Origin: Jiangella aurantiaca
Lineage (GTDB): Bacteria > Actinomycetota > Actinomycetes > Jiangellales > Jiangellaceae
Direction: 5' to 3'
Assembly (NCBI RefSeq): GCF_004349105.1
Contig: NZ_SMLB01000001.1
Span: 248,001 to 312,000 of the forward strand
DNA: 64,000 bases
The notes under the pieces are model-generated. The model was not told the origin of the DNA, searched no databases, and saw only the letters and a program-made list of their open reading frames with translations. Position numbers and translations under genes: made by a program. Positions 47,992 through 56,078 of this stretch are shown one piece after another. How positions within the stretch are numbered: position 1 is the first letter of the stretch; every line of letters starts with the position of its first letter.

Positions 47992-50100
47992 TCATTCGCC
48001 GCGGCCGCGGTTGACGATCGTGGTCGACTGGGTTCCCTCGGTGTTGTCGTTGTGGTCGTTCGAGCGGTACTCGAGGGTGTGGTCGCCGAGGCCGATGACG
48101 CGGAACGGCTCGGTGTAGGTGCGCCAGGGGCCGCCGTCGAGCCGGTACATGATCCGATCGACGCCGGAGCCCCACCCGTCCTGGGCGGTCAGCGTCACCG
48201 TCGGGTTGACGTAGGAGCCGTCGCGGGCCGGCCGCTGGTTGAGCGCCAGCTCCGTCGTCGGCGCGTCGACCTCGATGGAGCGCAGCGCCGCCCGCAGGTC
48301 CGGCCGCGGGCCGATGTTCTCGTGCGTGTTCGTGGTCTGCGGCGTGCCGGTCGCCCGCAGCAGGTCGTTGATCTGCGCGGTCGTCCACGGGCCGAGGCCG
48401 ACGGACATGACGTAGGACTGGACGGCGACGACCGCGTTGGTGACGATCGGGCCGGCGCCGGAGGTGCCACTGAACGAGCGCGAGTACGCCCGGTTGTGGT
48501 CGTTGCCCAGTTCGGCGCAGAGCACGTTGCAGTAGCCGGTGGTGTAGATGTCCTGGCCCCAGCCCTGCAGGTCGAATCGCTGGCCGTAGTTCGAGAAGCT
48601 CAGCCGCGACCGCGCCGGGTTGGCCGCGCGCAGGCCGCTGCCGCCGGCGCCGACGAAGATCGAGCCGGAGTGCTGGACGGCCGGGTCGAACCACTTGACC
48701 CCGTTGAGGGTGTACATCGGGTCGTCGGTGTTCGTGTTGCCGTTGCCGCCGGTGAGCACGACGTTGGCGCCCATCGCCGTCAGCACCTTGTTGGCCTCGA
48801 AGACCGACGGGATCCACTCCAGTGGCGCGTACCGGCTGCCACCGAGCGGGCTGGCGGTCTGCTGCTCCAGGATCAGCGCGTCGCCGGGCCGGACGAACGG
48901 CTGCCCGTTCTCGTCCTTCAACGCGGCGACGAACGCCAGCGCCGGGCCGGGCCGCCACGACGTCCGGGTGCCGAGGTTCTCGACCGGCGAGATGCCGTAC
49001 ATCTCGACATCAGGCACGCCGCCGACCACGCCGTAGCCGTTGTCCTTCGCCACGATCTCGCCGAACACCGCGGTCCCGTGGTCGTCGCCGAAGGTGTCGA
49101 TGCGCACGAACCGGCCCTGGCCGATGTCGCTGGACCAGTCCAGCTGCAGGTCCTCGTGGAAGGGGTTCCAGTTGTACTCGAGGTCGATCACCCGGATGCC
49201 GGCGCCGCGGACCCGCGGGTCGCTGCGGACCAGCTCGGCGTCGATGCCGTTGTGGGTATCCGACGGGCGCAGGTACCCCTGCTGCGGGCTGAGGTCCGGC
49301 GTGGGCTCGGCCGGCGGCGGGGCCGGCTCCGGCGACGGGTAGGCGTAGACGACCTCCGGCAACGCGGTCAGCTCCGCCAGGACGGCGTCGACGTCGGTGC
49401 CGGCCGGCAGCAGCGCCGTGTACCAGGACGCGAGGTCGGGCAGCGGCTCGGCCGACCGGGCCTGGGCCCCGCTGGTGGCGGTGGCCAGGCCGGCCGTCTG
49501 GGCGGGCTCGACGAACGGAATGAGAGCGCTCACATCATGCCGGTCGAGGACGGCGCGGACGTCGTCCAGGCTCTCGCCCGTCGTGCTGCGCAGGGTGGCC
49601 TCGCTGCCGCCGCGGACCTGGTAGCCCTCGGCGAACTTGATCTCCAGGCTGACCTCGGGCTGGACGGGCGCGGTGCCGCCCACGCCCGCGCCATCGCCGG
49701 TGCTCGCCGTCAGCTGCAGGGCGCCGGTCGACGGCGTCAGCTCGCCCTCGGCGGCCAGCTGCTGCTTGTCGACGTGAACGACCAGGTCGTCGGCGCCGTC
49801 GCCGTCGACGTCGTTGACGTGGCTGATGACGGCGCCGGACTCAGAGCGGGCCGGTGCGACGTCGCCGACGGCGACAGTGCGCAGGTCGATGTCGGTGACG
49901 TCCACGGCCGGGGAGCCGTGCACCGTCACCGGGATCAGGCCAGGGCCGGCGAGATTGACGTGGCCGGACAGCCCGGCCGAGATGTCGACCTCGATCTCGG
50001 GCCGGTCGGCGGGCCCGGCCTGTGCGGGCGGGGCCAGCAGGGCGTAGCCAGTCACCGCGAGGGTGCCGAGTGCGACGCCCGCTCTGAAGCGTCGTGCCAT
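47992..50100 (-). CDS. Secreted subtilase (S8) with N-terminal repeat-type region
   Basis: A 702-residue exported serine protease. The signal ends near LLAPPAQAGP. A roughly 290-residue N-terminal region includes an FG-GAP-like DVDGDGADDL segment and a propeptide-like part. The S8 domain has Asp in IRVIDLEYNW, His in DDHGTAVFGE and Ser in SFSGTSGAGPIV, with oxyanion Asn in LTGGNGNTNT. A C-terminal Ig-like domain (VTLTAQDGWGSGVDRIMYRL) follows. The triad motifs differ from the giant subtilase at 5127. ATG at 50100 lies behind AAGGAG. It joins three M6-like proteases in the same 12 kb. Confidence 0.9.
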   Translation of the reverse strand: MARRFRAGVALGTLAVTGYALLAPPAQAGPADRPEIEVDISAGLSGHVNLAGPGLIPVTVHGSPAVDVTDIDLRTVAVGDVAPARSESGAVISHVNDVDGDGADDLVVHVDKQQLAAEGELTPSTGALQLTASTGDGAGVGGTAPVQPEVSLEIKFAEGYQVRGGSEATLRSTTGESLDDVRAVLDRHDVSALIPFVEPAQTAGLATATSGAQARSAEPLPDLASWYTALLPAGTDVDAVLAELTALPEVVYAYPSPEPAPPPAEPTPDLSPQQGYLRPSDTHNGIDAELVRSDPRVRGAGIRVIDLEYNWNPFHEDLQLDWSSDIGQGRFVRIDTFGDDHGTAVFGEIVAKDNGYGVVGGVPDVEMYGISPVENLGTRTSWRPGPALAFVAALKDENGQPFVRPGDALILEQQTASPLGGSRYAPLEWIPSVFEANKVLTAMGANVVLTGGNGNTNTDDPMYTLNGVKWFDPAVQHSGSIFVGAGGSGLRAANPARSRLSFSNYGQRFDLQGWGQDIYTTGYCNVLCAELGNDHNRAYSRSFSGTSGAGPIVTNAVVAVQSYVMSVGLGPWTTAQINDLLRATGTPQTTNTHENIGPRPDLRAALRSIEVDAPTTELALNQRPARDGSYVNPTVTLTAQDGWGSGVDRIMYRLDGGPWRTYTEPFRVIGLGDHTLEYRSNDHNDNTEGTQSTTIVNRGRGE

Positions 50101-50373
50101 GGGGTTCTCCTTGTCGCTGCGGGAAACGAAGGAAGGACGCAGCCATGCCTGCGGGCGTGACTGGGCGTGATGACGCCCGAACATATGGAAACCGGGATGA
50201 ATGGTCACCGGGCATGTGTCTGAAACCCGGCCCGGCCGGGCCGACATCTGTCCTAGTCGCCCGACGATGAGAGCAGTCTCACCCCTGCCTCACCCGGCCG
50301 GCCGATCGGCTCCGGAACGCTCGGACGCAGAGAGCCGGCAGCACCGGCCGGCCACTGCGAAGGGACAAGACCC

Positions 50374-50868
50374 ATGAAGCGCACCGCACTCGCGATCTCG
50401 GCAGCCCTGTGTGCCATGCTGCTCGGCGCGGCTCCCGCCCAGGCCGAGGAGCGCACCTGCCGTGGCACCATCGGCGCCGTCACCGTCGACAACCTCCGCG
50501 TCCCCAGCAACGCGACCTGCACACTGAAGGGCACGTACGTCAAGGGGACGATCAAGGTCGAGTACAACGCGACGCTCTACGCCAGCAGCGTGCGGGTGGT
50601 CGGCAACGTCCAGGCCGAGAACCACAAGCACGTGTCGCTGACGTCGTCGACCGTCGGCGGCAGCGTCCAGGTGAAGCAGGGCAAGACCGCCACCATCACG
50701 TCGAACCGGGTGACCGGCGACGTCCAGTCCTTCACCAACCGCGGCACGCAGCGGATCTCGTACAACCGCATCAACGGCAACCTGCAGTGCAAGGAGAACG
50801 TCCCGGCGCCGACCGGCACCGGCAACGTCGTCCAGGGCAACAAGGAGGACCAGTGCCGCCGGCTCTGA
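50374..50868 (+). CDS. Small secreted protein, beta-helix-like
   Basis: A 164-residue exported protein with a clear signal peptide (ALAISAALCAMLLGAAPAQA, cleaved near residue 24). The mature part has short repeating beta-strand motifs (VDNLRVPSNATCTLKGTYV, GSVQVKQGKTATITSNRVTG, GDVQSFTNRGTQRISYNRIN), suggesting a small right-handed beta-helix, with four to five cysteines. ATG at 50374 lies downstream of AAGGGACA. It is divergent from the subtilase gene. Function unknown. Confidence 0.75.
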   Translation: MKRTALAISAALCAMLLGAAPAQAEERTCRGTIGAVTVDNLRVPSNATCTLKGTYVKGTIKVEYNATLYASSVRVVGNVQAENHKHVSLTSSTVGGSVQVKQGKTATITSNRVTGDVQSFTNRGTQRISYNRINGNLQCKENVPAPTGTGNVVQGNKEDQCRRL

Positions 50869-50987
50869 CCCCGTAGCCAGGCGGCACTAGGCGCCGCGGG
50901 CCTCCGCGACCAGCACGCGGACCCGCGGCGCCGTCTCGCCGGCGTTCCGTTGCACGACCCCCAGCTCGCCGGTCCGTCGGTCGTCGG

Positions 50988-51425
50988 TCATGCGACGTCG
51001 CGCGGGGACAGCTCGAAGGAGTCGCCGTCGATGCCCCAGGCGAGGACGCGGCGGGCGCGAATCCGGATCCACGCAGGCGCGAACGGCATGACGCCGGTGA
51101 TCCGGGCACCGAGCTCCTCGCCCCCCTGGGCGAAGGTCTCGGCCGTCCCGCGGATCTCGATGCCGCGCGGCTGCCATGGGTCGACGCCGGCGAGGTCGTC
51201 GACGACGTAGGCAACCTCCGGGTGTGCCTGAGCGTCGCGGAACTTCCGGCTGGTGCCGAAGCTGGTGCCCGCGTGCCCGGCGACGACGACCGCGTCGGCT
51301 TCCGGGTCGTAGAAGACCCCGACGGGCGTGACGTGCGGCCGTCCGTCCGGGCCGACGGTGGCCAGCCGGCCCAGCGGCTGGCTCTCCAGGTAGGCGATCT
51401 CGGCCTCGGTGAAGATGTTCGACAT
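50988..51425 (-). CDS. PPOX-class F420-dependent flavoenzyme-like protein
   Basis: A 145-residue split-barrel protein of the pyridoxamine-5'-phosphate-oxidase superfamily. It opens FTEAEIAYLESQPLGRLATV, has DGRPHVTPVGVFYDPEADAV and VAYVVDDLAGVDPWQPRGIE, and ends with RRVLAWGIDGDSF. Actinobacterial proteins with this layout are annotated as F420-dependent reductases. ATG at 51425 is 108 bp from the divergent XRE regulator, which may control it. Confidence 0.85.
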   Translation of the reverse strand: MSNIFTEAEIAYLESQPLGRLATVGPDGRPHVTPVGVFYDPEADAVVVAGHAGTSFGTSRKFRDAQAHPEVAYVVDDLAGVDPWQPRGIEIRGTAETFAQGGEELGARITGVMPFAPAWIRIRARRVLAWGIDGDSFELSPRDVA

Positions 51426-51520
51426 GGTGACAATGCTCGGCGTGCCGGGGCGTCGTGGGGAGGCCGCGGCAAGGCTAGCCCTGACGGGGCCATTGTTGCC
51501 GGCCGCGGCGGGTCCGGCGG

Positions 51521-51526
51521 TAGCCT
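51521..51526 (+). promoter_or_regulatory. Candidate -10 box of a leaderless transcript
   Basis: TAGCCT ends 7 nt before the GTG start at 51534, and no ribosome site is visible. Confidence 0.45.
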
Positions 51527-51533
51527 GGGCGGC

Positions 51534-52391
51534 GTGAGCGACAACGAGCTCGGCGCGTTCCTGCGCTCGCGGCGCGATGCCATCACCCCGGCCCAGGTGG
51601 GGCTGCCCGCCGGCCCGCGCCGCCGTGCGCCGGGACTACGCCGGGCCGAGCTGGCGATTCTCGCCGGCGTCAGCGTCGACTACCTCACCCGGCTCGAGCA
51701 GGGCCGCGACCGCCACCCGTCCGCCCAGGTGCTCGGGGCACTGGCCGAAGCGCTGCAGCTGTCGGCGGCCGAGCGGGTGCTGCTGCGCAACCTCGCCAAG
51801 ACCACCAGCGGCGACTTCTTCTGCCCGTCGATCGAGTCGCCGCCGGCGTCGCAGGTCCGGCCGACGGTGCGGGCGTTGCTGAACCGGCTGGAGCCGGTCC
51901 CGGCGGTGCTGGTCAACCGCATCGGCGACGTGCTGGCGTGGACGACGGGCTACGAGTTCCTGGCCGAGCCGCTCGGCGTGCTGAGCGGCGACACGCCGAA
52001 CCTGGTCCGCTACCACTTCACCGACCCGCGGGCGCGGGCGACCTATCCCGACTGGCACGTCGTGGCCGACGCGCTGGTGGCCAACCTCAAGCTCGACTCC
52101 GGCCCCGACGACGCCCACCTGGCCGCGCTGGCCGACGAGCTGACAGTGCTGGCGGGCGCCCCGTTCGCCACCCGCTGGACGGCCCCGGTGTCGACCGCGG
52201 TGCGCACCGGCGTCGAGCGGATCGTGCACCCGGACGCCGGTGAGCTGCGGCTGGCGTTCGAGACCCTCGACCTCTCCGACGGCGAGCACCAGCGGATCAT
52301 CGTCTACCTGCCCGGCGACGAGCCGACGTCTGGCGCCCTGGACCGGCTGACCGGCCTGCGGCCGGGCTCGCTGCACGCCGTCGCCGGCTGA
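51534..52391 (+). CDS. XRE-family regulator with MmyB-like domain 1
   Basis: A 285-residue regulator. An N-terminal HTH (PGLRRAELAILAGVSVDYLT, RLEQGRDRHPS) at about residues 29-65 is followed by a PAS-like MmyB ligand domain (ALLNRLEPVPAVLVNRIGDV, LAWTTGYEFLA). GTG at 51534 has a TAGCCT box 7 nt upstream, suggesting leaderless translation. In actinobacteria such genes often regulate an adjacent oxidoreductase; here the divergent PPOX-like gene is the obvious candidate. Confidence 0.88.
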   Translation: MSDNELGAFLRSRRDAITPAQVGLPAGPRRRAPGLRRAELAILAGVSVDYLTRLEQGRDRHPSAQVLGALAEALQLSAAERVLLRNLAKTTSGDFFCPSIESPPASQVRPTVRALLNRLEPVPAVLVNRIGDVLAWTTGYEFLAEPLGVLSGDTPNLVRYHFTDPRARATYPDWHVVADALVANLKLDSGPDDAHLAALADELTVLAGAPFATRWTAPVSTAVRTGVERIVHPDAGELRLAFETLDLSDGEHQRIIVYLPGDEPTSGALDRLTGLRPGSLHAVAG

Positions 52392-52435
52392 CCCGCGGCC
52401 GCGGCCTGCCGCCCCACCGTCCGCCTCCGCAGCTG

Positions 52436-52509
52436 AGTTGATCTTGGAGAAAGTGGGCCATCTATCGGACATATCGCCCGAGAACTCAACAATTTCTCCA
52501 AGATCAACT
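52436..52509. repeat. 74-bp palindromic dispersed element, copy 2
   Basis: Perfect 17-bp arms (AGTTGATCTTGGAGAAA and TTTCTCCAAGATCAACT) flank a 40-nt centre containing TATCGGACAT. Length, outer arms and centre match the element at 11489-11562, while the inner arm bases differ and remain complementary. Confidence 0.85.
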
Positions 52510-52543
52510 TCTGGCGGCGGGAGCTGGCCGGAGCCGGCGGACG

Positions 52544-52759
52544 TCAGCGGCGCTCGTTTCCGCGCCTGTAGTTGCCGGTCGCCTTGGCGAGCAGCAGCTG
52601 CCGCTCGCGCTCGTCGGCGGCCCGCTCCAGAGCCGCGGCCAGCCGGTCGGCCGCGCGTCCGGCGACGGTGACGACGACCCGGCCGCCGCGGCTGACGCGG
52701 ATCGGCCCGGCCTTCGTCACCTGGTAGTCGAACGGGTCGTCGGCGAGCGGGTCGGTCAT
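52544..52759 (-). CDS. Small conserved-type hypothetical protein (71 aa)
   Basis: A 71-residue charged protein (DPFDYQVTKAGPIRVSRGGR, VVVTVAGRAADRLAAALERA, ending LLLAKATGNYRRGNERR). I recall similar small proteins in other actinobacteria, without a known role. ATG at 52759 overlaps the stop of the ankyrin gene (ATGA), so the two are translationally coupled. The high Arg content at its C terminus suggests nucleic-acid binding, but that is a guess. Confidence 0.7.
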   Translation of the reverse strand: MTDPLADDPFDYQVTKAGPIRVSRGGRVVVTVAGRAADRLAAALERAADERERQLLLAKATGNYRRGNERR

Positions 52760-53778
52760 TCGGTCCCCTCGCCTGGGGTGAGCAACTCGGCCAGGTCGGC
52801 GAAGCCGTAGGCGCGGGCGTGCTCCAACGGCGTCAGCCCGGCGTGCGAGCGCAGGTCGCGGCGGGCGCCGGCCTCGACCAGCACGCGGGCCGCCTCGACG
52901 TGGCCGTGCCAGACCGCGTCGTGCAGGGCGGTGAAGCCGTTGTACGGGCCCTGGGCGTCGACCTCGAGGCCGCGACCGCCGTCGCGGCGGGCGGCCGCGT
53001 CATCCAGCAGCACGCGGAGGGCGTCCGGGTGGCCCATGTACCCGCTCTTGTGACCAGGCGTTGCCTTCATCAGCCCGTCGACCCGGCGGGGATCGGCCCC
53101 GGCGGCCAGCAGCTCGCGGACGATCTGGGCGTGCCCGAACATGGCGGCGACGCCGAGCGGGGTGTAGCCGTCGAAGAACGTGCCGCACATCGGCGCCCGC
53201 TCGTCCGGCGCGGCACCCGCGGCCAGCAGCCGGCTGACCTCGGCCAGGTCGCCGTCCTTGACCGCGGCCATCAGCGGCTGCGCCTCGACGGCGGCGGCGT
53301 CCGCGCGGTCGCGGGCCTCGATCAGCGCCGCCGTCTCCTTCAACCCGTCGCGCCGGGCGACGTCGAGCGCCGTCAGGCCGTAGTGGCTGAGCAGCGTGGT
53401 CTTGGCGCCGCGATCGAGCAGGTAGGCCGCCACCTCGTGGCTCTTGTACCAGACGGCGTCGAACAGTGGGGTGTGCCCGAGGGTCGGCGACTGCAGATCG
53501 ATGAACGCGCCGTGGTCCAGCAGCAGCCGCGTCACGTCCACGCTGCCGCCCTGCGCCGCCTTGTGCAGCGCGCTGGCGCCCATCCTCGGCTCCAGCGCGT
53601 GCACGTCGGCGCCGGCGACCAGCAGCAGTTCCACCAGCTGCGGGCTGCCGATCCCGGCGGCGATCATCAACGGGGTCAGCCCGTCGGCGTCGCGGAGGTC
53701 GGGCGGGGTGCCGTCGCGCAGCTCGTCGGCCGCTGCGATGAGGTCGTTGCGGTGGGCGGCCGCGGCCAGCGTCGTCAT
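52756..53778 (-). CDS. Ankyrin-repeat protein
   Basis: A 340-residue cytoplasmic protein made of about eight ankyrin repeats, with typical units such as DGLTPLMIAAGIGSPQLVEL, GASALHKAAQGGSVDVTRLL and GFTALHDAVWHGHVEAARVL. There is no signal peptide, membrane segment or catalytic domain. ATG at 53778 was chosen; the ribosome site is weak. It is coupled to the 71-residue gene by an ATGA overlap and lies divergent from the second XRE regulator. Confidence 0.88.
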   Translation of the reverse strand: MTTLAAAAHRNDLIAAADELRDGTPPDLRDADGLTPLMIAAGIGSPQLVELLLVAGADVHALEPRMGASALHKAAQGGSVDVTRLLLDHGAFIDLQSPTLGHTPLFDAVWYKSHEVAAYLLDRGAKTTLLSHYGLTALDVARRDGLKETAALIEARDRADAAAVEAQPLMAAVKDGDLAEVSRLLAAGAAPDERAPMCGTFFDGYTPLGVAAMFGHAQIVRELLAAGADPRRVDGLMKATPGHKSGYMGHPDALRVLLDDAAARRDGGRGLEVDAQGPYNGFTALHDAVWHGHVEAARVLVEAGARRDLRSHAGLTPLEHARAYGFADLAELLTPGEGTE

Positions 53779-53865
53779 GCTCGACGACAATAGGTGCCGG
53801 CCGGATGGGGCGACAGAGGTGAGCGCCGACACCGGTACCGGCACTACCAGGATGGCGGGAGGACC

Positions 53866-54717
53866 GTGGCGGACGATGCCAGCGCGACGCGGCGGGCCGA
53901 GCTCGGCGCGTTCCTGACTTCCCGGCGCGGCCGGCTGCGCCCGGCCGACGTCGGGCTGCCCGACGGGCCGCGACGGCGGACGCCGGGGCTGCGCCGCGAG
54001 GAGGTCGCGCAGCTCGCCGGCATCGGCGTCACCTGGTACACGTGGCTGGAGCAGGGCCGCGACATCACCACCACGGCGCAGACGCTGGCCGGCCTGGCTC
54101 GGGCGCTGCGGCTGACCGGCCCGGAGCGGGCCTACCTGCTCCGGCTGGCCCGCCCGGCCGACGCGCTCGACGTCCCGGAGCTCGATGATGGCGCGCGGCA
54201 TGCGCTGACCACTTTCGTGGCGGCGTTGGCCGAACCGGCCTACCTCATGGACGCGCGTTGGGACGTCGTCGCCTACAACGACGCGCTCACCGCCTGGATC
54301 GAGCTGGACTACGCCGACGTGCCGCCGGAGCGCCGCAACGTCATCGTGCAGACGTTCACGTTGCGCAGCTGGCGGGACCGGCAGCGCGACTGGGAGCGGG
54401 TGGCGCGCACCTGCCTGGCGGCGTTCCGGGCCAGCTACGCCGTGGCCGTCGGGGACCCGCGGATGTCCGAGGTGGTCGCTCTGCTGGAGCGGTCCAGCCC
54501 GGAGTTCCGTGCCTGGTGGCCCGAGCACGACCTTCTCGACGGCCCGGCCCAGTCGCTGCAGGTGCACGAGCACCCGCGGGTCGGCACCGTGACGGTGGAG
54601 AACACGCTGCTGCACCCGGCGACCGCGCCGCGGCTGTGGCTGGGTATCCACACGCCGGCCGACCCGGACAGCGCCGAGCGGCTGGCCCGGCTGCGCACGC
54701 CGGCGGCGCGACGCTGA
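53866..54717 (+). CDS. XRE-family regulator with MmyB-like domain 2
   Basis: A 283-residue regulator, related to the protein at 51534. HTH: PGLRREEVAQLAGIGVTWYT, WLEQGRDITTTAQTL. The MmyB-type domain includes LAEPAYLMDARWDVVAYNDA and an HPRVGTVTVENTLLHPATAP C-terminal segment. GTG at 53866 is used because GGGAGGA precedes it. It is divergent from the ankyrin gene and may regulate it. Confidence 0.88.
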   Translation: MADDASATRRAELGAFLTSRRGRLRPADVGLPDGPRRRTPGLRREEVAQLAGIGVTWYTWLEQGRDITTTAQTLAGLARALRLTGPERAYLLRLARPADALDVPELDDGARHALTTFVAALAEPAYLMDARWDVVAYNDALTAWIELDYADVPPERRNVIVQTFTLRSWRDRQRDWERVARTCLAAFRASYAVAVGDPRMSEVVALLERSSPEFRAWWPEHDLLDGPAQSLQVHEHPRVGTVTVENTLLHPATAPRLWLGIHTPADPDSAERLARLRTPAARR

Positions 54718-54722
54718 CGGGC

Positions 54723-55268
54723 TCATGCCGTGAGGCCGGCGGGGCTCCAGTCGAACGTGGGCGGCAGGACGCCCTCCAGCGTAAGCAGCCAGCGCTTGAC
54801 CTCGAGTCCGTTGCCGCCGGACCCGCCGCTGTAGCCGCCCAGCCCGTCGCTGGCCAGCACCCGATGACACGGGACGACGATGGGGATCGGGTTGGCGCCC
54901 ATGATGCCGCCGATGGCCCGGGCCGGGATGCCGGTGCCGCTGCGGTCGGCCAGTTGGCCGTAGGTGACCGACGACCCGTAGCCGACGGTCTCGTGCAGGG
55001 TGCGCAGCACGACGGCCGACGCTGAGCCGGGGACGTAGCGCCAGTCGATCGGGACGTCGAAGTCCTGCCGCCGCCCGGCGAAGTACTCGGTCAGCTGGCC
55101 GAGCACCAGCGCCAGCCGCTCGGCGTCGTCGACCACCGGCAGCCGGCCGGAGGCCGGGCGGCGACCCCAGCCGACCGCGGCGAGCCCGTCGCGGGTGACG
55201 GCCACGCTGATGCGCCCGACCGGTGTGTCGAGCCCGCCGACCGCCACGTCATCGCTCACGCCGTCCAT
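54723..55268 (-). CDS. ogt: Methylated-DNA-protein cysteine methyltransferase
   Basis: A 181-residue suicide alkyltransferase that repairs O6-alkylguanine and O4-alkylthymine. The active site is VVPCHRVLAS with acceptor Cys134, and the DNA-binding helix region is SVTYGQLADRSGTGIPARAI GG with the usual arginine finger and Asn hinge (GANPIPIV). The start is uncertain: ATG at 55268 is preferred; an upstream ATG at 55289 and an internal GTG at 55259 also fit. It converges with the XRE gene. Confidence 0.9.
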   Translation of the reverse strand: MDGVSDDVAVGGLDTPVGRISVAVTRDGLAAVGWGRRPASGRLPVVDDAERLALVLGQLTEYFAGRRQDFDVPIDWRYVPGSASAVVLRTLHETVGYGSSVTYGQLADRSGTGIPARAIGGIMGANPIPIVVPCHRVLASDGLGGYSGGSGGNGLEVKRWLLTLEGVLPPTFDWSPAGLTA

Positions 55269-55433
55269 TCTGCCGTCCACCTCCGACAAGGTCGCACTTG
55301 TGGAGGACCACCAATCCGGTGCCGCGATGCTGGTGCGAATTGCCGACTATGTCCGGCGCAGGTCCGTCGGTCAGAGTGGAGGCACACCGCCGCGGGCCCC
55401 CGCGGCGGGCGCACGCCCAGACAGGAGAGCTCG

Positions 55434-56066
55434 ATGGCAGGAAGATCGCGGTTGCCCGCCGCGGATCTCGCGCGGATCGCCGCGTTCGCCGCGTTGACCG
55501 CCGTCCTCGGGTTGCCGGGGTCGTTCCACCTCTTCGGCAACGCCGTTCCGGTCACCCTGCAGTCGATGGGGCCGCTGCTGGCCGGCGCGATCCTCGGCGC
55601 GAAACGGGGCGCGCTGTCGCAGCTCCTGCTGCTCGCACTGGTCGCCGCCGGGCTGCCGCTGCTGGCCGGCGGACGGGGCGGGCTCGGCGTGTTCGCCGGG
55701 CCGTCGGTCGGCTATCTCATCGGCTTCGTGGTGTCGGCGTTCGTGGTCGGGCTGATCGTCGAACGGTCCGGACGCCGGCCGGGTGTGCACTGGGTGCTGG
55801 CCGCCTGCCTGATCGGCTCGGCGACAACGCTGGCCATGGGCATCCCGGTCCAGTCGGCGGTCACGGGGGTGCCGCTGACGGAGACGTTCCAGCTGTCGCT
55901 GGCGTTCATCCCGGGCGACACGGCCAAGGCGGTGTTCGCGGCGCTGGTCGCGTCCGGCGCGCAGCGGGCCTACCCGGACGCCGCGCCGGCGGCCCGCCGC
56001 GAGCGGGTCGAGGGCAGGGTGGGACGCCGCACCGGGGGCGATGACACCGGCGCCGGCCGGGCCTGA
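55434..56066 (+). CDS. bioY: BioY biotin transporter S component
   Basis: A 210-residue membrane protein with six helices and the BioY features: FGNAVPVTLQSMGPLLAGAI, LGAKRGALSQLLLLALVAAGLP (read as two segments), GPSVGYLIGF and FIPGDTAKAVFAALVA. BioY binds biotin and works alone or with an energising EcfT and ATPase pair. ATG at 55434 lies behind AGGAGAG. It heads a four-gene operon with an acyl-CoA ligase, a thiolase and EcfT; the ATPase BioM is not encoded in this window. Confidence 0.92.
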   Translation: MAGRSRLPAADLARIAAFAALTAVLGLPGSFHLFGNAVPVTLQSMGPLLAGAILGAKRGALSQLLLLALVAAGLPLLAGGRGGLGVFAGPSVGYLIGFVVSAFVVGLIVERSGRRPGVHWVLAACLIGSATTLAMGIPVQSAVTGVPLTETFQLSLAFIPGDTAKAVFAALVASGAQRAYPDAAPAARRERVEGRVGRRTGGDDTGAGRA

Positions 56067-56078
56067 GACGCTGCGTCG

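Noticed and set aside
55290-55433. Biotin riboswitch or BirA site before bioY
   Set aside because: I could not recognise a structured leader or a convincing operator in this 144-bp region.
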